A stretch of DNA of 64,000 bases from Alistipes sp. (GTDB lineage Bacteria; Bacteroidota; Bacteroidia; Bacteroidales; Rikenellaceae), in the NCBI GenBank assembly GCA_017560425.1, contig JAFZEX010000027.1:1-64000 (forward strand). The letters are read 5' to 3'. Below the pieces are notes generated by a model. It was given only the letters and a program-made list of their open reading frames with translations, made no database searches and had not been told where the DNA came from. Positions 26,775 to 35,635 of the stretch are shown one piece after another (position 1 is the first letter of the stretch; each line of letters starts with the position of its first letter). A program made the translations under genes and the position numbers.

Positions 26775-27611
26775 TTACTGTGCCACAAACGTATAGGTGA
26801 TGGTTCCCTTGTGTGGTGCTGGGGCTGAGCCGTCGATGTTGAAGCGTGTTCGATAGTTGCGGGCAGCCTGAATGGCGATGGCGTTTAGGCTCGAATTTGT
26901 CGATGATGCCACGCGGGCATTTGTCACAGCGCCATTGCGGTCGAGCCACACGTCGAGCACCACAACGCCACCTCCACGTGCTGTGTAGGCAGGAATGTAG
27001 AGTGTCGAGTGGTTGCGCACAGGGTCGGTGAAGCAGTAGCTCACGGTACATGTGCCCTGATACTTGCCCTTATCCTCGTTCTCCGTCTTGCTATCTCCCG
27101 TGTCGCTGCCGCCGCCCTTGCCGCTTATGCCCGAGCCCTTCACCGAGCTGCTTCCCTCGTCAATGTCGCTGCGGCTGCCGTCCATGCCATCGTCGGCATC
27201 CTCCACCGGCTGGTCGTTATCTGCCTCCTCTTCGGCGCTACCCGACGAGTCCTCGCTCTCCGATGCCTCGTTGGATGCCACGTTACGCACATTCTGCATG
27301 CGCTGGTATAGCTCCTCGGCACTAACCTGAGGCTTTGTCTCGGGTATCTTCTCCTCCTCGAACTGCTCAGGGGTAATCTCGATAATATACTCAAGGTCAA
27401 TGCGCTCGATATGGTAGCGTGCTGTGGCAAGCACCGTGCCCACAAGCACAAATACTGCAAACACCACCAAAAGACCTATGCGGTGGTTGAAGAGCCACTC
27501 GCCCATGCTCTCCTTGCGTGTGTCGCCAAGGTTGATGCGTGCATGGCGGCGTGGTGTGCCCTTGCGTTGTTGCGCTCTATTTATCTCTGTTTTATTTAGC
27601 TTGTTCTCCAT
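26775..27611 (-). CDS. TonB-like energy-transducing protein
   Basis: Inner-membrane protein that would couple the proton-motive force to outer-membrane TonB-dependent transporters. A cytoplasmic basic N-terminus is followed by one membrane anchor (about 45-65, IGLLVVFAVFVLVGTVLATA). A long acidic and then Gly/Ser-rich periplasmic linker (about 85-185) leads to a C-terminal domain (about 200-278) with GGGVVVLDVWLDRNGAVTNARV and AIAIQAARNYRTRF, like TonB C-terminal domains. The linker replaces the usual Pro-Lys repeats. The window's SusC transporter is a possible client, but many others exist in such genomes. Confidence 0.75.
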   Translation of the reverse strand: MENKLNKTEINRAQQRKGTPRRHARINLGDTRKESMGEWLFNHRIGLLVVFAVFVLVGTVLATARYHIERIDLEYIIEITPEQFEEEKIPETKPQVSAEELYQRMQNVRNVASNEASESEDSSGSAEEEADNDQPVEDADDGMDGSRSDIDEGSSSVKGSGISGKGGGSDTGDSKTENEDKGKYQGTCTVSYCFTDPVRNHSTLYIPAYTARGGGVVVLDVWLDRNGAVTNARVASSTNSSLNAIAIQAARNYRTRFNIDGSAPAPHKGTITYTFVAQ

Positions 27612-27631
27612 AGTAATGGTAATATTCTGAG

Positions 27632-27670
27632 CAAAAATAGTAATTTTTTTTGAGAAAATTTATATCTTTG
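27632..27670. promoter_or_regulatory. Divergent promoters for the TonB-like gene (-) and lpxC-fabZ (+)
   Basis: Minus strand TATTTTTG at 27632-27639 and plus strand TATCTTTG at 27663-27670 both fit TAnnTTTG. They are separated by 23 bases. The plus-strand element lies 27 bases before the lpxC start. Confidence 0.6.
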
Positions 27671-27696
27671 CAACGATATACCAAAATTTTATTAGT

Positions 27697-29082
27697 ATGG
27701 CTATTAAACAACGTACGCTTGCCCAGCCAATTTCATTCCAGGGCAAGGGCTTGCACACAGGTTTGCAGGTTACTATGACGGTTAATCCCGCAGACGATAA
27801 TACAGGTATAATTTTCCGACGTGTAGACCTTGAGGGTTGTCCCGAGGTTCCCGCCTTGTGCGACTATGTGACAGACACATCACGTGGCACAACAATCGAG
27901 AAGGGTGAGGCTAAGGTGAGCACCATCGAGCATATCATGTCGGCACTATGGACACTTGAGGTAGACAACGCAATAGTAGATATCAACGCTCCCGAAACAC
28001 CTATCATGGACGGCTCGGCACGAGAGTATGCCCAGCGCATTATGGAGGTGGGCACCGTGGAGCAGTCGGCAGAGCGCAAATACTATGAGGTGACCGAGAA
28101 GCAGGTATACACACTCCCTGAGAAGGGTGTGGCCATCGTCCTCTATCCCGACGACGAGTTCTCGGTATCAGTGCATGTCGATTACAACTCGAAGGTTGTG
28201 GGCAACCAGTATGCCGTATACAACCCTGCTGACGACTATGCCGAGAAGATATCTATGTGTCGCACATTTGTCTTCTTGCATGAGCTTGAGCCACTTATGA
28301 AGATGAACCTTATCAAGGGTGGCGACCTCGACAATGCTATTGTGGTTGTTGAGAACCCCGTATCTGACGAGCAGCTCGAGCACCTCAAAAAGATCTTTGG
28401 CAAGGAGGATATCCACATTACGGGTGGCTATCTGAACAACCAGCAGCTACGTGCCAACAACGAGTTTGCACGCCACAAGCTCCTCGATCTCCTCGGCGAC
28501 TTCGCCCTACTTGGCATGCGCATCAAGGGTAGAGTGTGGGCTACACGTCCTGGCCACTTTGCTAATACCGAGTTTATGAAGGACCTCAGCCGTCAGATTC
28601 GTCGTAGCGGCGACCGTCCTATGTTCAAGTATAACGCTAAGGAGCAGCCTCTATTGGATATCAACCAGATTAAGAAGCTCCTTCCTCACCGCCCTCCATT
28701 CTTGCTTGTTGATCGTGTGTTCCACATCGACAAGAACGACATCGGCGGTATCAAGCAGGTATCTATGAACGAGCCATTCTTCGTGGGTCACTTCCCCGAG
28801 GAGCCTGTTATGCCTGGTGTGCTCATCATCGAGGCGTTGGCACAGTGCTGCGGCATCCTTGTGTTGCATGGCGTTGAGGATCCCGAGTGCTACTCGACAT
28901 ACTTCCTCAAGGTCGATGGCGTAAAGTGGAAGCGCAAGGTAGTTCCTGGCGACACGCTTCAGCTCGAGTGCCACATCGGCGACTTCCGTCGTGGCATATG
29001 CACCGCCGAGTGTAAGGCATTTGTTGGTGGTCAGCTCGCTTGCGAGGCAGTGCTCACAGCGCAGATTGTGAAGAACCGCTAA
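27697..29082 (+). CDS. LpxC-FabZ fusion: UDP-acyl-GlcNAc deacetylase / hydroxyacyl-ACP dehydratase
   Basis: Bifunctional enzyme typical of Bacteroidetes. The LpxC part (about 1-300) commits UDP-3-O-acyl-GlcNAc to lipid A. It has STIEHIMSALW (zinc His), the DGSAREY segment and ARHKLLDLLGDFALLG (zinc His and Asp). The FabZ part (about 315-461) dehydrates hydroxyacyl-ACP and shows LLPHRPPFLLVDRV, the catalytic-His segment FFVGHFPEEPVMPGVL and the conserved Glu in IIEALAQ. A length of 461 residues equals the sum of both domains. lpxA starts 35 bases downstream, forming a lipid A operon. Confidence 0.97.
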   Translation: MAIKQRTLAQPISFQGKGLHTGLQVTMTVNPADDNTGIIFRRVDLEGCPEVPALCDYVTDTSRGTTIEKGEAKVSTIEHIMSALWTLEVDNAIVDINAPETPIMDGSAREYAQRIMEVGTVEQSAERKYYEVTEKQVYTLPEKGVAIVLYPDDEFSVSVHVDYNSKVVGNQYAVYNPADDYAEKISMCRTFVFLHELEPLMKMNLIKGGDLDNAIVVVENPVSDEQLEHLKKIFGKEDIHITGGYLNNQQLRANNEFARHKLLDLLGDFALLGMRIKGRVWATRPGHFANTEFMKDLSRQIRRSGDRPMFKYNAKEQPLLDINQIKKLLPHRPPFLLVDRVFHIDKNDIGGIKQVSMNEPFFVGHFPEEPVMPGVLIIEALAQCCGILVLHGVEDPECYSTYFLKVDGVKWKRKVVPGDTLQLECHIGDFRRGICTAECKAFVGGQLACEAVLTAQIVKNR

Positions 29083-29117
29083 TTGAAAAACTTACGACAC
29101 AAACACTTAACTACAAT

Positions 29118-29903
29118 ATGATTAGTAACTTAGCCTACGTTCACCCCGACGCAAAGATTGGTAAGAACGTTACAATCGAGCCTTTTGCCTATGTCGAGGG
29201 CGATGTGGTCATCGGCGACGATTGCTGGATTGGCCCCCACGCCATTATCTACAATGGTGCACGCCTCGGTAAGGGTAATAAGGTGCACCCAGGAGCATGC
29301 ATCGCATGTCTTCCTCAAGATTTGAAGTTTGCTGGCGAGCAGACAACAGCCGTCATCGGCGATTATAACGATATTCGTGAGTGTGTGACAATAGCACGTG
29401 GTACTGCCTCACGTGGTACTACCGTTGTTGGCGACCACAACCTGCTTATGGCATATGTTCATGTGGCGCACGACGATGTTGTTGGCTCTCACTGCGTTAT
29501 TGCTAACCGTGTGTCGCTTGCTGGCGAGGTAGAGGTTGGCGATTGGGTGGTTATCGGCGGTCATACTGCTATTCACCAGTGGATACATATCGGCGACCAC
29601 TCCATGATTCAGGGCGGTGCGCTCCTCACGCAGGACGTGCCTCCATTCATCATCGTGTCAAATGGCGAGGCTCGCTATGCCGGCATCAACAAGGTGGGTC
29701 TTTCTCGCCGTGGCTTTACTGCTGAGCAGATCGAGTCTATCCACAACACCTGCCGTGTGTTGTTCCAGAGCGACCTAAGCTACCTTTCAGGTTGCGAGAA
29801 GGCAGAGAACGACATCCCCGAGACTCCCGAGCGCAACAAGCTTATCGAGTTTATCCGTAATTCTAAGAGAGGGGTTATCAAGCAATACCAATCTCGCCGA
29901 TAA
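29118..29903 (+). CDS. lpxA: UDP-GlcNAc acyltransferase LpxA
   Basis: First enzyme of lipid A synthesis, acylating UDP-GlcNAc from hydroxyacyl-ACP. ATG at 29118 (261 residues) is preferred; the longer reading overlaps the previous gene. Left-handed beta-helix hexapeptide repeats (IGKNVTIEPFAYVEGDVVIG...) fill about residues 10-190. The family segments HVAHDDVVGSHCVIANRV (catalytic His) and GGHTAIHQWIHIG are present, as is a helical C-terminus. It is cotranscribed with lpxC-fabZ. A palindromic element begins at the stop codon. Confidence 0.96.
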   Translation: MISNLAYVHPDAKIGKNVTIEPFAYVEGDVVIGDDCWIGPHAIIYNGARLGKGNKVHPGACIACLPQDLKFAGEQTTAVIGDYNDIRECVTIARGTASRGTTVVGDHNLLMAYVHVAHDDVVGSHCVIANRVSLAGEVEVGDWVVIGGHTAIHQWIHIGDHSMIQGGALLTQDVPPFIIVSNGEARYAGINKVGLSRRGFTAEQIESIHNTCRVLFQSDLSYLSGCEKAENDIPETPERNKLIEFIRNSKRGVIKQYQSRR

Positions 29904-30033
29904 TTTGCCGTGATAAGGAGTCATTCTCGGCCCATCACATAAAGTAAGACCCCTCGGGCTGTACTATTAAGTACTATCCCGAGGGGTCTTCATTTGAGAT
30001 AGACCAAGCCTAACCCCTTCTAACAACAAATTT
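29902..30033. repeat. Dispersed palindromic element, copy E
   Basis: Left end AATTTGCCGTGATAAGGAG starts in the lpxA stop; right end is CCCCTTCTAACAACAAATTT. The core is GACCCCTCGGGCTGTACT-ATTA-AGTACTATCCCGAGGGGTC. It is very similar to copy C over its full length, including the CATTTGAGATAGACC segment in the right half. Confidence 0.88.
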
Positions 30034-30208
30034 ATTTCTCGTGAAAAGAGTCCAAAGAATCCGAAGGGTCCAAAGAGTAGAAAATATAACCCTTTCTGAC
30101 CCTTTTGACCCTTTCTGACCCAAATGGTGGTGATTTGCTTGATAGGGCAGATAGTGTTGTGTTGCTATCGCCTTATCAACCCTATTTACCCTATCAGCCC
30201 TATTCTAA
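30034..30208. repeat. Short-period repeats arranged as two palindromes
   Basis: GAGTCCAAAG/GGGTCCAAAG words (30046-30078) face CCCTTTCTGACCC words (30090-30121). Then GATAGGGCAGATAG (30140-30153) faces CCCTATTTACCCTATCAGCCC (30180-30200). No gene or clear terminator is seen for the minus-strand operon that ends here. Confidence 0.6.
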
Positions 30209-32365
30209 TTAATATAGCGTTACCTCGCCGCCGGCAGGGTAGTAGCTGTGGATCTTGAGCTTGCCCGCAGTGTCGAGCACAACAGCAACGAGAACGTCAC
30301 CGCCCCATGATGCGCTATACTCCTGCAATGCCTCGTACTTAGGATCCCATGCGCTGCCGCCATCCTCATACTTGAGCGAGAAGCCAGCAATAGCCTGCTT
30401 ATACGAGCCACGCAAGCTATCCTCAGGCCACTCTGCGAAGGTATACTTCACGTTATCCTCGATCTCCTCGATAAATCCGTTGAAGCGGATAACCCACACA
30501 GTGTCAGCATTTGCCGAGCGAGTGTCAGTGTCTACATAGAGGCTGATGCGGTCTTCCTCCTGTCCCTTGATTGTTACGACCATATCCACAGTGCCTGTGC
30601 CGTCGAACTTGTGTTTGTACTCCTCGACAATCTCCTCGATAGCGGTGTAGTACTCTGTGTCGAGGCCCGCCAATGTTGCCACACAGACCATCTCGCCAGC
30701 CTTGCCCTCGCCATCAACAGCCACAGCATACATATAGTATTTGCCACCAGGGTGGTAGATAGCCACCTCGGCAGTAACTGCGCCATCAACCACGTCGTAC
30801 TCATCTCGGTAGTTCTGATACTCCGAAACGTCCATGATATACTCGAGGTTCTCGGCATATGCTGAGTGGTCAGCCTCAGGAGCAGCATATAGGCGCACCT
30901 TCTTAGCGTTGCTATCTGCTGTTAGCTTCACAGTAACCGACTCGTGCGATGTCTGCTCTACGATCTCGGCTGCAGTAATCTTTGCGATGCCCGTAAGCTT
31001 AGGCACTACGGTTGTAAATGCCTCGAACGTCACCTTGCCAACCTTGCCATCCTTAATGGCGATAGCGTAGGCGTAGTATGTAGCGCCGATGCCGAGGTTG
31101 CCGATGCTAAACTCGATAGGAGCGCTATAAACTGATGGTATGGCGTGAGTCATTGTCACGAGGTAGTTGCTAATCTCCTCGTCGCTCTTACCCTCGAAGT
31201 CGAAAGGATTCTCGGTGTCTACCTTAGCTACCGCTGGGTCGATATATCCCACGATAATCTTGCATGCCTCGGCTGCTGTCACCTCCACCTTTGCCGATGT
31301 CTCAGCAATCTCGGTGACGTTTACCGCTACCTCCACGTTGCCGTTGAGCGTAGCCGTAGGCGCAACAAACTCCTTGGTAGTTACGTTGTATCTGCCCTCA
31401 GCATCCTCGCCATATACGGCAATGGTGTACGATGTGCCTGGCACGAGCAAGATGCCGGCATTGTCGTTGCTTGTGACGAGCGAGTTACGCACCAAGTCCT
31501 GCTCCGAGAATGTGCGGCTCTCGGTAGCCGAGTTGAATACCGCAAATGGGTAGTCGGCATCAGGGTTTAGCGAGCGCTGAGCCTCCTCGATAAATGTGTT
31601 GCGGTTGTAAGCATCGGTGTGCACTGCGCCAGCCACATACTTCACGCAGTGGCTCTTCTTAGTAATAACAGCGTCGAGCGAGAACTGTGTGAGGTTCTCG
31701 ATAGAGATCTCCACCACAGGCGAGATTGTCATAAACTCTGCCTCTATCTTTTCGCCAATGCCGTGAGCATTCTCAGCTGCAAATACGAAGGTGTACTCAG
31801 TATCGTACTCCACAGCTATTGACACGCTCACTGCCACGTTGCCCTCATGGTGCTCATATTCCGAGGGTGATGCGGCATCGCTCTTAATGCCCCAATACCA
31901 ATGTGTGGTGTTCTCCGATGGTGTCACCTTGTAGCTCAGGGTCATCGTTGCCTCGTCGAACTCAGGCTTCGAAATGGCGATTGTTGCCACCTCGAGGTCT
32001 GATGCCTGTGTAAAGCTCTTTGTTGCCACGTCGCTCTTGCCCGCCTTGTTCTCGGCATAGGCAGAGATGGTGTACTCCACGGCATACTGCACCTCGAAGG
32101 TAATCTCCTGGGCCATTGCGTTCTCCACCTTTGTGTAGTCCGTAGCGTTGCCCTCGCTCTCTACTTTGTAGTACCATGCTGTGGCATCGGTCGATGGCAC
32201 AATCATCACGCTTGCGGTCGATGTCTCAGCGTCGAACTCAACATCGAGAATGCCGATTGTTGGCTTCTCTGCGGGAGTCACCTCAGGCTCCTTGTCGCAG
32301 CTTACGCCCACGCATGCGAGGCACATAGCCACAACTGCAAATGCTACTTGTTTAAGTGTTTTCAT
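30209..32365 (-). CDS. Large lipoprotein with repeated Fn3-like domains (last gene of SusCD locus)
   Basis: With ATG at 32365 the product is 718 residues, with a signal peptide ending in VGVSC. Several fibronectin-III-like beta modules are visible, with patterns such as DATAWYYKVES...VEYTISAYAENKAGKS and THWYWGIKSD...YTFVFAAENAHG. There is no enzyme motif. The C-terminal region (about 575-718) looks like a distinct beta domain. It starts 16 bases after the lipocalin-like gene and closes the ten-gene locus. It is likely surface-exposed; ligand unknown. Confidence 0.75.
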   Translation of the reverse strand: MKTLKQVAFAVVAMCLACVGVSCDKEPEVTPAEKPTIGILDVEFDAETSTASVMIVPSTDATAWYYKVESEGNATDYTKVENAMAQEITFEVQYAVEYTISAYAENKAGKSDVATKSFTQASDLEVATIAISKPEFDEATMTLSYKVTPSENTTHWYWGIKSDAASPSEYEHHEGNVAVSVSIAVEYDTEYTFVFAAENAHGIGEKIEAEFMTISPVVEISIENLTQFSLDAVITKKSHCVKYVAGAVHTDAYNRNTFIEEAQRSLNPDADYPFAVFNSATESRTFSEQDLVRNSLVTSNDNAGILLVPGTSYTIAVYGEDAEGRYNVTTKEFVAPTATLNGNVEVAVNVTEIAETSAKVEVTAAEACKIIVGYIDPAVAKVDTENPFDFEGKSDEEISNYLVTMTHAIPSVYSAPIEFSIGNLGIGATYYAYAIAIKDGKVGKVTFEAFTTVVPKLTGIAKITAAEIVEQTSHESVTVKLTADSNAKKVRLYAAPEADHSAYAENLEYIMDVSEYQNYRDEYDVVDGAVTAEVAIYHPGGKYYMYAVAVDGEGKAGEMVCVATLAGLDTEYYTAIEEIVEEYKHKFDGTGTVDMVVTIKGQEEDRISLYVDTDTRSANADTVWVIRFNGFIEEIEDNVKYTFAEWPEDSLRGSYKQAIAGFSLKYEDGGSAWDPKYEALQEYSASWGGDVLVAVVLDTAGKLKIHSYYPAGGEVTLY

Positions 32366-32381
32366 AGTTAATATTGTTTTG

Positions 32382-32822
32382 TTAGTTAAGTTCTGGTATT
32401 GTGTCGATGCGCTTAAAGAGCATGTTCTCGGTGTCGGTGGTCCATGCCATATGGTCGCCATTCGCCATAAAGTATGCTACGTAGCTGTTGTTCCAGTCGC
32501 CCACGCCATGGTCATACTGACCCGTGATTATTGTCCTCTCGTTCTCGTCTTTTGTTATGGCAAACGAGCCCGTTTTATGCTCGGTGTACATCGAGCCGAG
32601 GTTGTCCCACATCTCGAAGTGCTGGCTTTTGTCAAGCTCGATGTAGAGGTATGTGCCCTCTTGGAGAGCCTTGCCATTCCACTCTGTGAGCTGCCATGCG
32701 CCCGCTATTGTGCGAAGCGTAACCTCTGCCTCGGGTAGTGGTGGGTCGTTGTTTATAGGCTTCTCGCAGCTAAACATTAGCAGCGCACTCGCCATTAAAA
32801 GTAGTAGTTTGAAGTGCTTCAT
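32382..32822 (-). CDS. Lipocalin-like small lipoprotein
   Basis: A 146-residue lipoprotein (lipobox LMFSC). It has a GAWQLTEWNGKALQEGTYLYIEL opening (seen from about residue 40) and alternating beta strands ending in TENMLFKRID, matching lipocalin-like domains common in Bacteroidetes SusCD loci. It lies 3 bases after the DUF1573 gene. It may bind a small hydrophobic ligand or peptide, but no ligand residue can be named. Confidence 0.75.
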   Translation of the reverse strand: MKHFKLLLLMASALLMFSCEKPINNDPPLPEAEVTLRTIAGAWQLTEWNGKALQEGTYLYIELDKSQHFEMWDNLGSMYTEHKTGSFAITKDENERTIITGQYDHGVGDWNNSYVAYFMANGDHMAWTTDTENMLFKRIDTIPELN

Positions 32823-32825
32823 TTT

Positions 32826-33608
32826 CTATCTCTTTATCGTTATTTTTATCGCTCTTTGGGTGGGCTGTCCTGAGCAACCCTCCAATATTATTAAGGTCTG
32901 AATATCTTGTGTTACAGTCTGTTTCGGCGTGTAGCTTATCACAATGTCGCCCTCCTCGCCTGGCTTAAGTATGGCGGGTTCGAGGCGTAGTGTGAGCCCC
33001 TCCACGGTCGATTGTGCCGTTATCTTAAGCTCCTTCGTGCCGGCGTTTGCCACGGCTATGCGCTCGGTGCGTGTTGCCCCTACACGTGTGTTGTCCAAGG
33101 TCACGCTCTGACGACTCAGCTTTAGCTCGCCCGCAGAGTAGGGTAGGTGCGAGAACGGACTACTTTGCGCCATTGTGCCTGTTATGGTTAGGCGCTCTGT
33201 GGGGCTCTTCGTGTCAAGCGAGGTGTAGACAAAGATATCTATCTTTACCTTGCCACTGCGCCCCGAGGCGTTGAACACAGCCACCACCTCCAGCTCCTCG
33301 TTGGGTCTAAGCACCTTGGGCTTGGTTACGACCTTTAGGCAGCTGCATGTCGAGCGTAGCTCGGTAATAGCCACCGTCGTTGCCGAGGTGTTCTTGAGCA
33401 TAAAGCTCACCGTGCGCTGCTCATCCTGCTCGATTGTGCCGAGCTCCACAACGCTATTTTTAGCGCATACCGCACGCTTGGCTATTGTCGATAGCGATGG
33501 ATTTACCATCTTGTCAATCTCTGCGCGTGAGGGTAGCTGGGCATGCAGCAACGATGCACTTATGCCGAGTGCGATGATCGTAAGTAGTATGTGACGTGTT
33601 ATAGCCAT
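32826..33608 (-). CDS. DUF1573-type exported protein
   Basis: A 260-residue protein with a cleavable signal peptide (ends near LLHAQ). It has two immunoglobulin-like ASH/DUF1573 domains. The first (about 50-145) has VELGTIEQDEQRTVSFMLKNTS and the Cys pair in STCSCLKV; the second (about 160-258) has LDNTRVGATRTERIAVANAG. Such domains occur in Bacteroidetes periplasmic or surface proteins of unknown role. It overlaps the start-proximal protease gene end by 10 bases, so translation is coupled. Confidence 0.85.
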   Translation of the reverse strand: MAITRHILLTIIALGISASLLHAQLPSRAEIDKMVNPSLSTIAKRAVCAKNSVVELGTIEQDEQRTVSFMLKNTSATTVAITELRSTCSCLKVVTKPKVLRPNEELEVVAVFNASGRSGKVKIDIFVYTSLDTKSPTERLTITGTMAQSSPFSHLPYSAGELKLSRQSVTLDNTRVGATRTERIAVANAGTKELKITAQSTVEGLTLRLEPAILKPGEEGDIVISYTPKQTVTQDIQTLIILEGCSGQPTQRAIKITIKR

Positions 33609-35632
33609 CCGTTGTCGTTTGCGCCCTTGCGCACAGTTATTGTTGCGGTGTGGGTCTTATCTGCCACCACGCTAAGTAGGGTCTGACCCTCGCTCTTAGC
33701 CTTGATTGTTAGGGTGTTGCCATCGAGCGTAACCTCTACAATCTCGTTGTTTGCCACCGTGATGCTCTTGGCATCGTAGATGTTATAGTCGTCGAGCTTG
33801 AGAGTAACGCTCTTGTTAGGCGCAAGATATATGTTTGGTAGGCGCATATCACGACCCGAGCCATCAATTGCCTTGAGCAACGCACCAGCATCTATGAGGT
33901 GTCCCATCTTGCCACGATAATCCGATAGGTTCATCTTTATCGGCGTAGCACCTGCCGAGGTGTGGCGCATGTAGTATAGCTTCTCGCCCACGAAATACTC
34001 CTCGATATCACGGCCTGTTGAGTACATCAGCGCCTTGAACTCCTCCCATGTGAAGTGGCGCTTCTGCTGCTTGGCATAGGCAAGGCCGAGCGCTGCCACG
34101 CCTGAGACGTGGGGACAAGCCATCGACGTGCCCTCGTAGTAGCCGTAGCCCGCAACGCCATTGAGCACAAGGGTCGAGTATATGCCGCCCTGCTCCTTGA
34201 GTATGCCATTCTCGTCGTAGATGTCGTCCGCCTCGCCTGGTGTGCCGTAGTACTCGAGGTCGCCACCAGGGGCGCAGAGCAACACCTCAGGGCCGTAGTT
34301 TGAGTATGATGCGGGGGTGTAGTCGGCAGCTATGGCAGCCACAGAGATACACTTCGAGTATGCCGCTGGGAACGACGACTGTGCCGCATACTCGTTGCCC
34401 GAAGCAAAGATTGCAAGACCGCCATTAATCACGCCATTTGGCGAGCCGGCGTTGTGTATGAAGTAGTCCAATGCCTCCTTCTCGAGAGGGTATGTCGCTG
34501 CCCACTCCTCCTCGGTAGCAGGCCCTGGAACATAGCCCATTATCATGTTTGCCTTTGCCGAGTTGTAGCCCCACGAGCACTGCAAGATAACGGCTCCGTT
34601 GTCGGCGGCATACTTCATCGCACGTGCCTCCATGGCAAGCGTACACGAGTTCATGCCGTCGAAGAGCTGAAGGGTCATAATCTTAACACCACGCTTGCCC
34701 TTGCCACCACCAGCAATGCCCGCCACGCCTATGCCATTGTCGTTCACCGCAGCGATAGTTCCAGCAACGTGTGTGCCGTGACCCGTGCTGCCGTTCGATG
34801 TCCACGACGTGATAGGTGTGTTGCGCACGAAGTTGTAGCCATACTTATCATCGACATATCCGTTGCCGTCGGCATCTACGCCAGCGTCGTACTCCTCGCC
34901 CTCGTTAATCCAGATGTTGTCGGCAAGGTCGGGGTGGCTCCACATAACGGCCTCGTCCATCACCGCTACAATGATATCCTCGTCGCCCGTGGTTAGCTCC
35001 CATGCCTCCTCGCAGCCAGCATCAGCACCCGCAACGACACCTGCCCATGGCTGTGTGAAGGGTGCCGTGCCACGATTTACGTAGCACCACTGACGATAGA
35101 TCTCGGGGTCGTTGAATGCCCACTCCGAGCTACGTGTGGCAGTGGCATTAGCCTCGTCACAACTTACGAAGCGAGGCTCAGCAGTGGGGTTGTATGCTCG
35201 CTGAATAGGGCGGTTGCACTGTAGCTTATCTACCTCGCCAAGCTGCGATAGGCGCTCAACGGCGCTCTGCAAATCCTCCTCGGGGTCGAACCTCACGATA
35301 TACCATAGGTGCAAGCCATTTTGGCGTGTGCGCTCCTCGTGACGGCTATCCACGGGGAATACTCGCTCGAAGTGGTAAGCGCCCAAAATATCCAATACCT
35401 CGTCGGTTGAGGGTATGCCCGAGCGTGTGGCAACACCTCCCGAGCGTGTCATCGTAGCATCGAGTATAGCCTCCATCTCGGGCTTGAACTTGATGATAAC
35501 CTCGCCCTGGGTGGCATCCTCAGGGAGTGTCGTGGGCTTTGTTGGGTTGTCCGAGGGGATTATTATTGACTCCTCGTTGTAGCATGCTGAAAACATGAGC
35601 AGTGCCACAATTATATATAAGTACCTATTCAT
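33599..35632 (-). CDS. Subtilisin-family (S8) serine protease lipoprotein
   Basis: A surface-anchored endopeptidase candidate of 677 residues. The lipobox is MFSAC (Cys17), followed by an inhibitor-like propeptide region (about 40-140, with GEVIIKFK). The catalytic domain (about 200-560) has the triad Asp226 (VAVMDEAV), His285 (GHGTHVAGT) and Ser503 (GTSMACPHVSG), with oxyanion Asn413 (ASGNEY). The Asp context is DEAV rather than the usual DTG/DSG. A C-terminal Ig-like/BIG domain (about 590-670) follows. It is the only evident hydrolase of the ten-gene SusCD locus, which points to proteins or peptides as substrate. Confidence 0.92.
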   Translation of the reverse strand: MNRYLYIIVALLMFSACYNEESIIIPSDNPTKPTTLPEDATQGEVIIKFKPEMEAILDATMTRSGGVATRSGIPSTDEVLDILGAYHFERVFPVDSRHEERTRQNGLHLWYIVRFDPEEDLQSAVERLSQLGEVDKLQCNRPIQRAYNPTAEPRFVSCDEANATATRSSEWAFNDPEIYRQWCYVNRGTAPFTQPWAGVVAGADAGCEEAWELTTGDEDIIVAVMDEAVMWSHPDLADNIWINEGEEYDAGVDADGNGYVDDKYGYNFVRNTPITSWTSNGSTGHGTHVAGTIAAVNDNGIGVAGIAGGGKGKRGVKIMTLQLFDGMNSCTLAMEARAMKYAADNGAVILQCSWGYNSAKANMIMGYVPGPATEEEWAATYPLEKEALDYFIHNAGSPNGVINGGLAIFASGNEYAAQSSFPAAYSKCISVAAIAADYTPASYSNYGPEVLLCAPGGDLEYYGTPGEADDIYDENGILKEQGGIYSTLVLNGVAGYGYYEGTSMACPHVSGVAALGLAYAKQQKRHFTWEEFKALMYSTGRDIEEYFVGEKLYYMRHTSAGATPIKMNLSDYRGKMGHLIDAGALLKAIDGSGRDMRLPNIYLAPNKSVTLKLDDYNIYDAKSITVANNEIVEVTLDGNTLTIKAKSEGQTLLSVVADKTHTATITVRKGANDNGWL

Positions 35633-35635
35633 AGC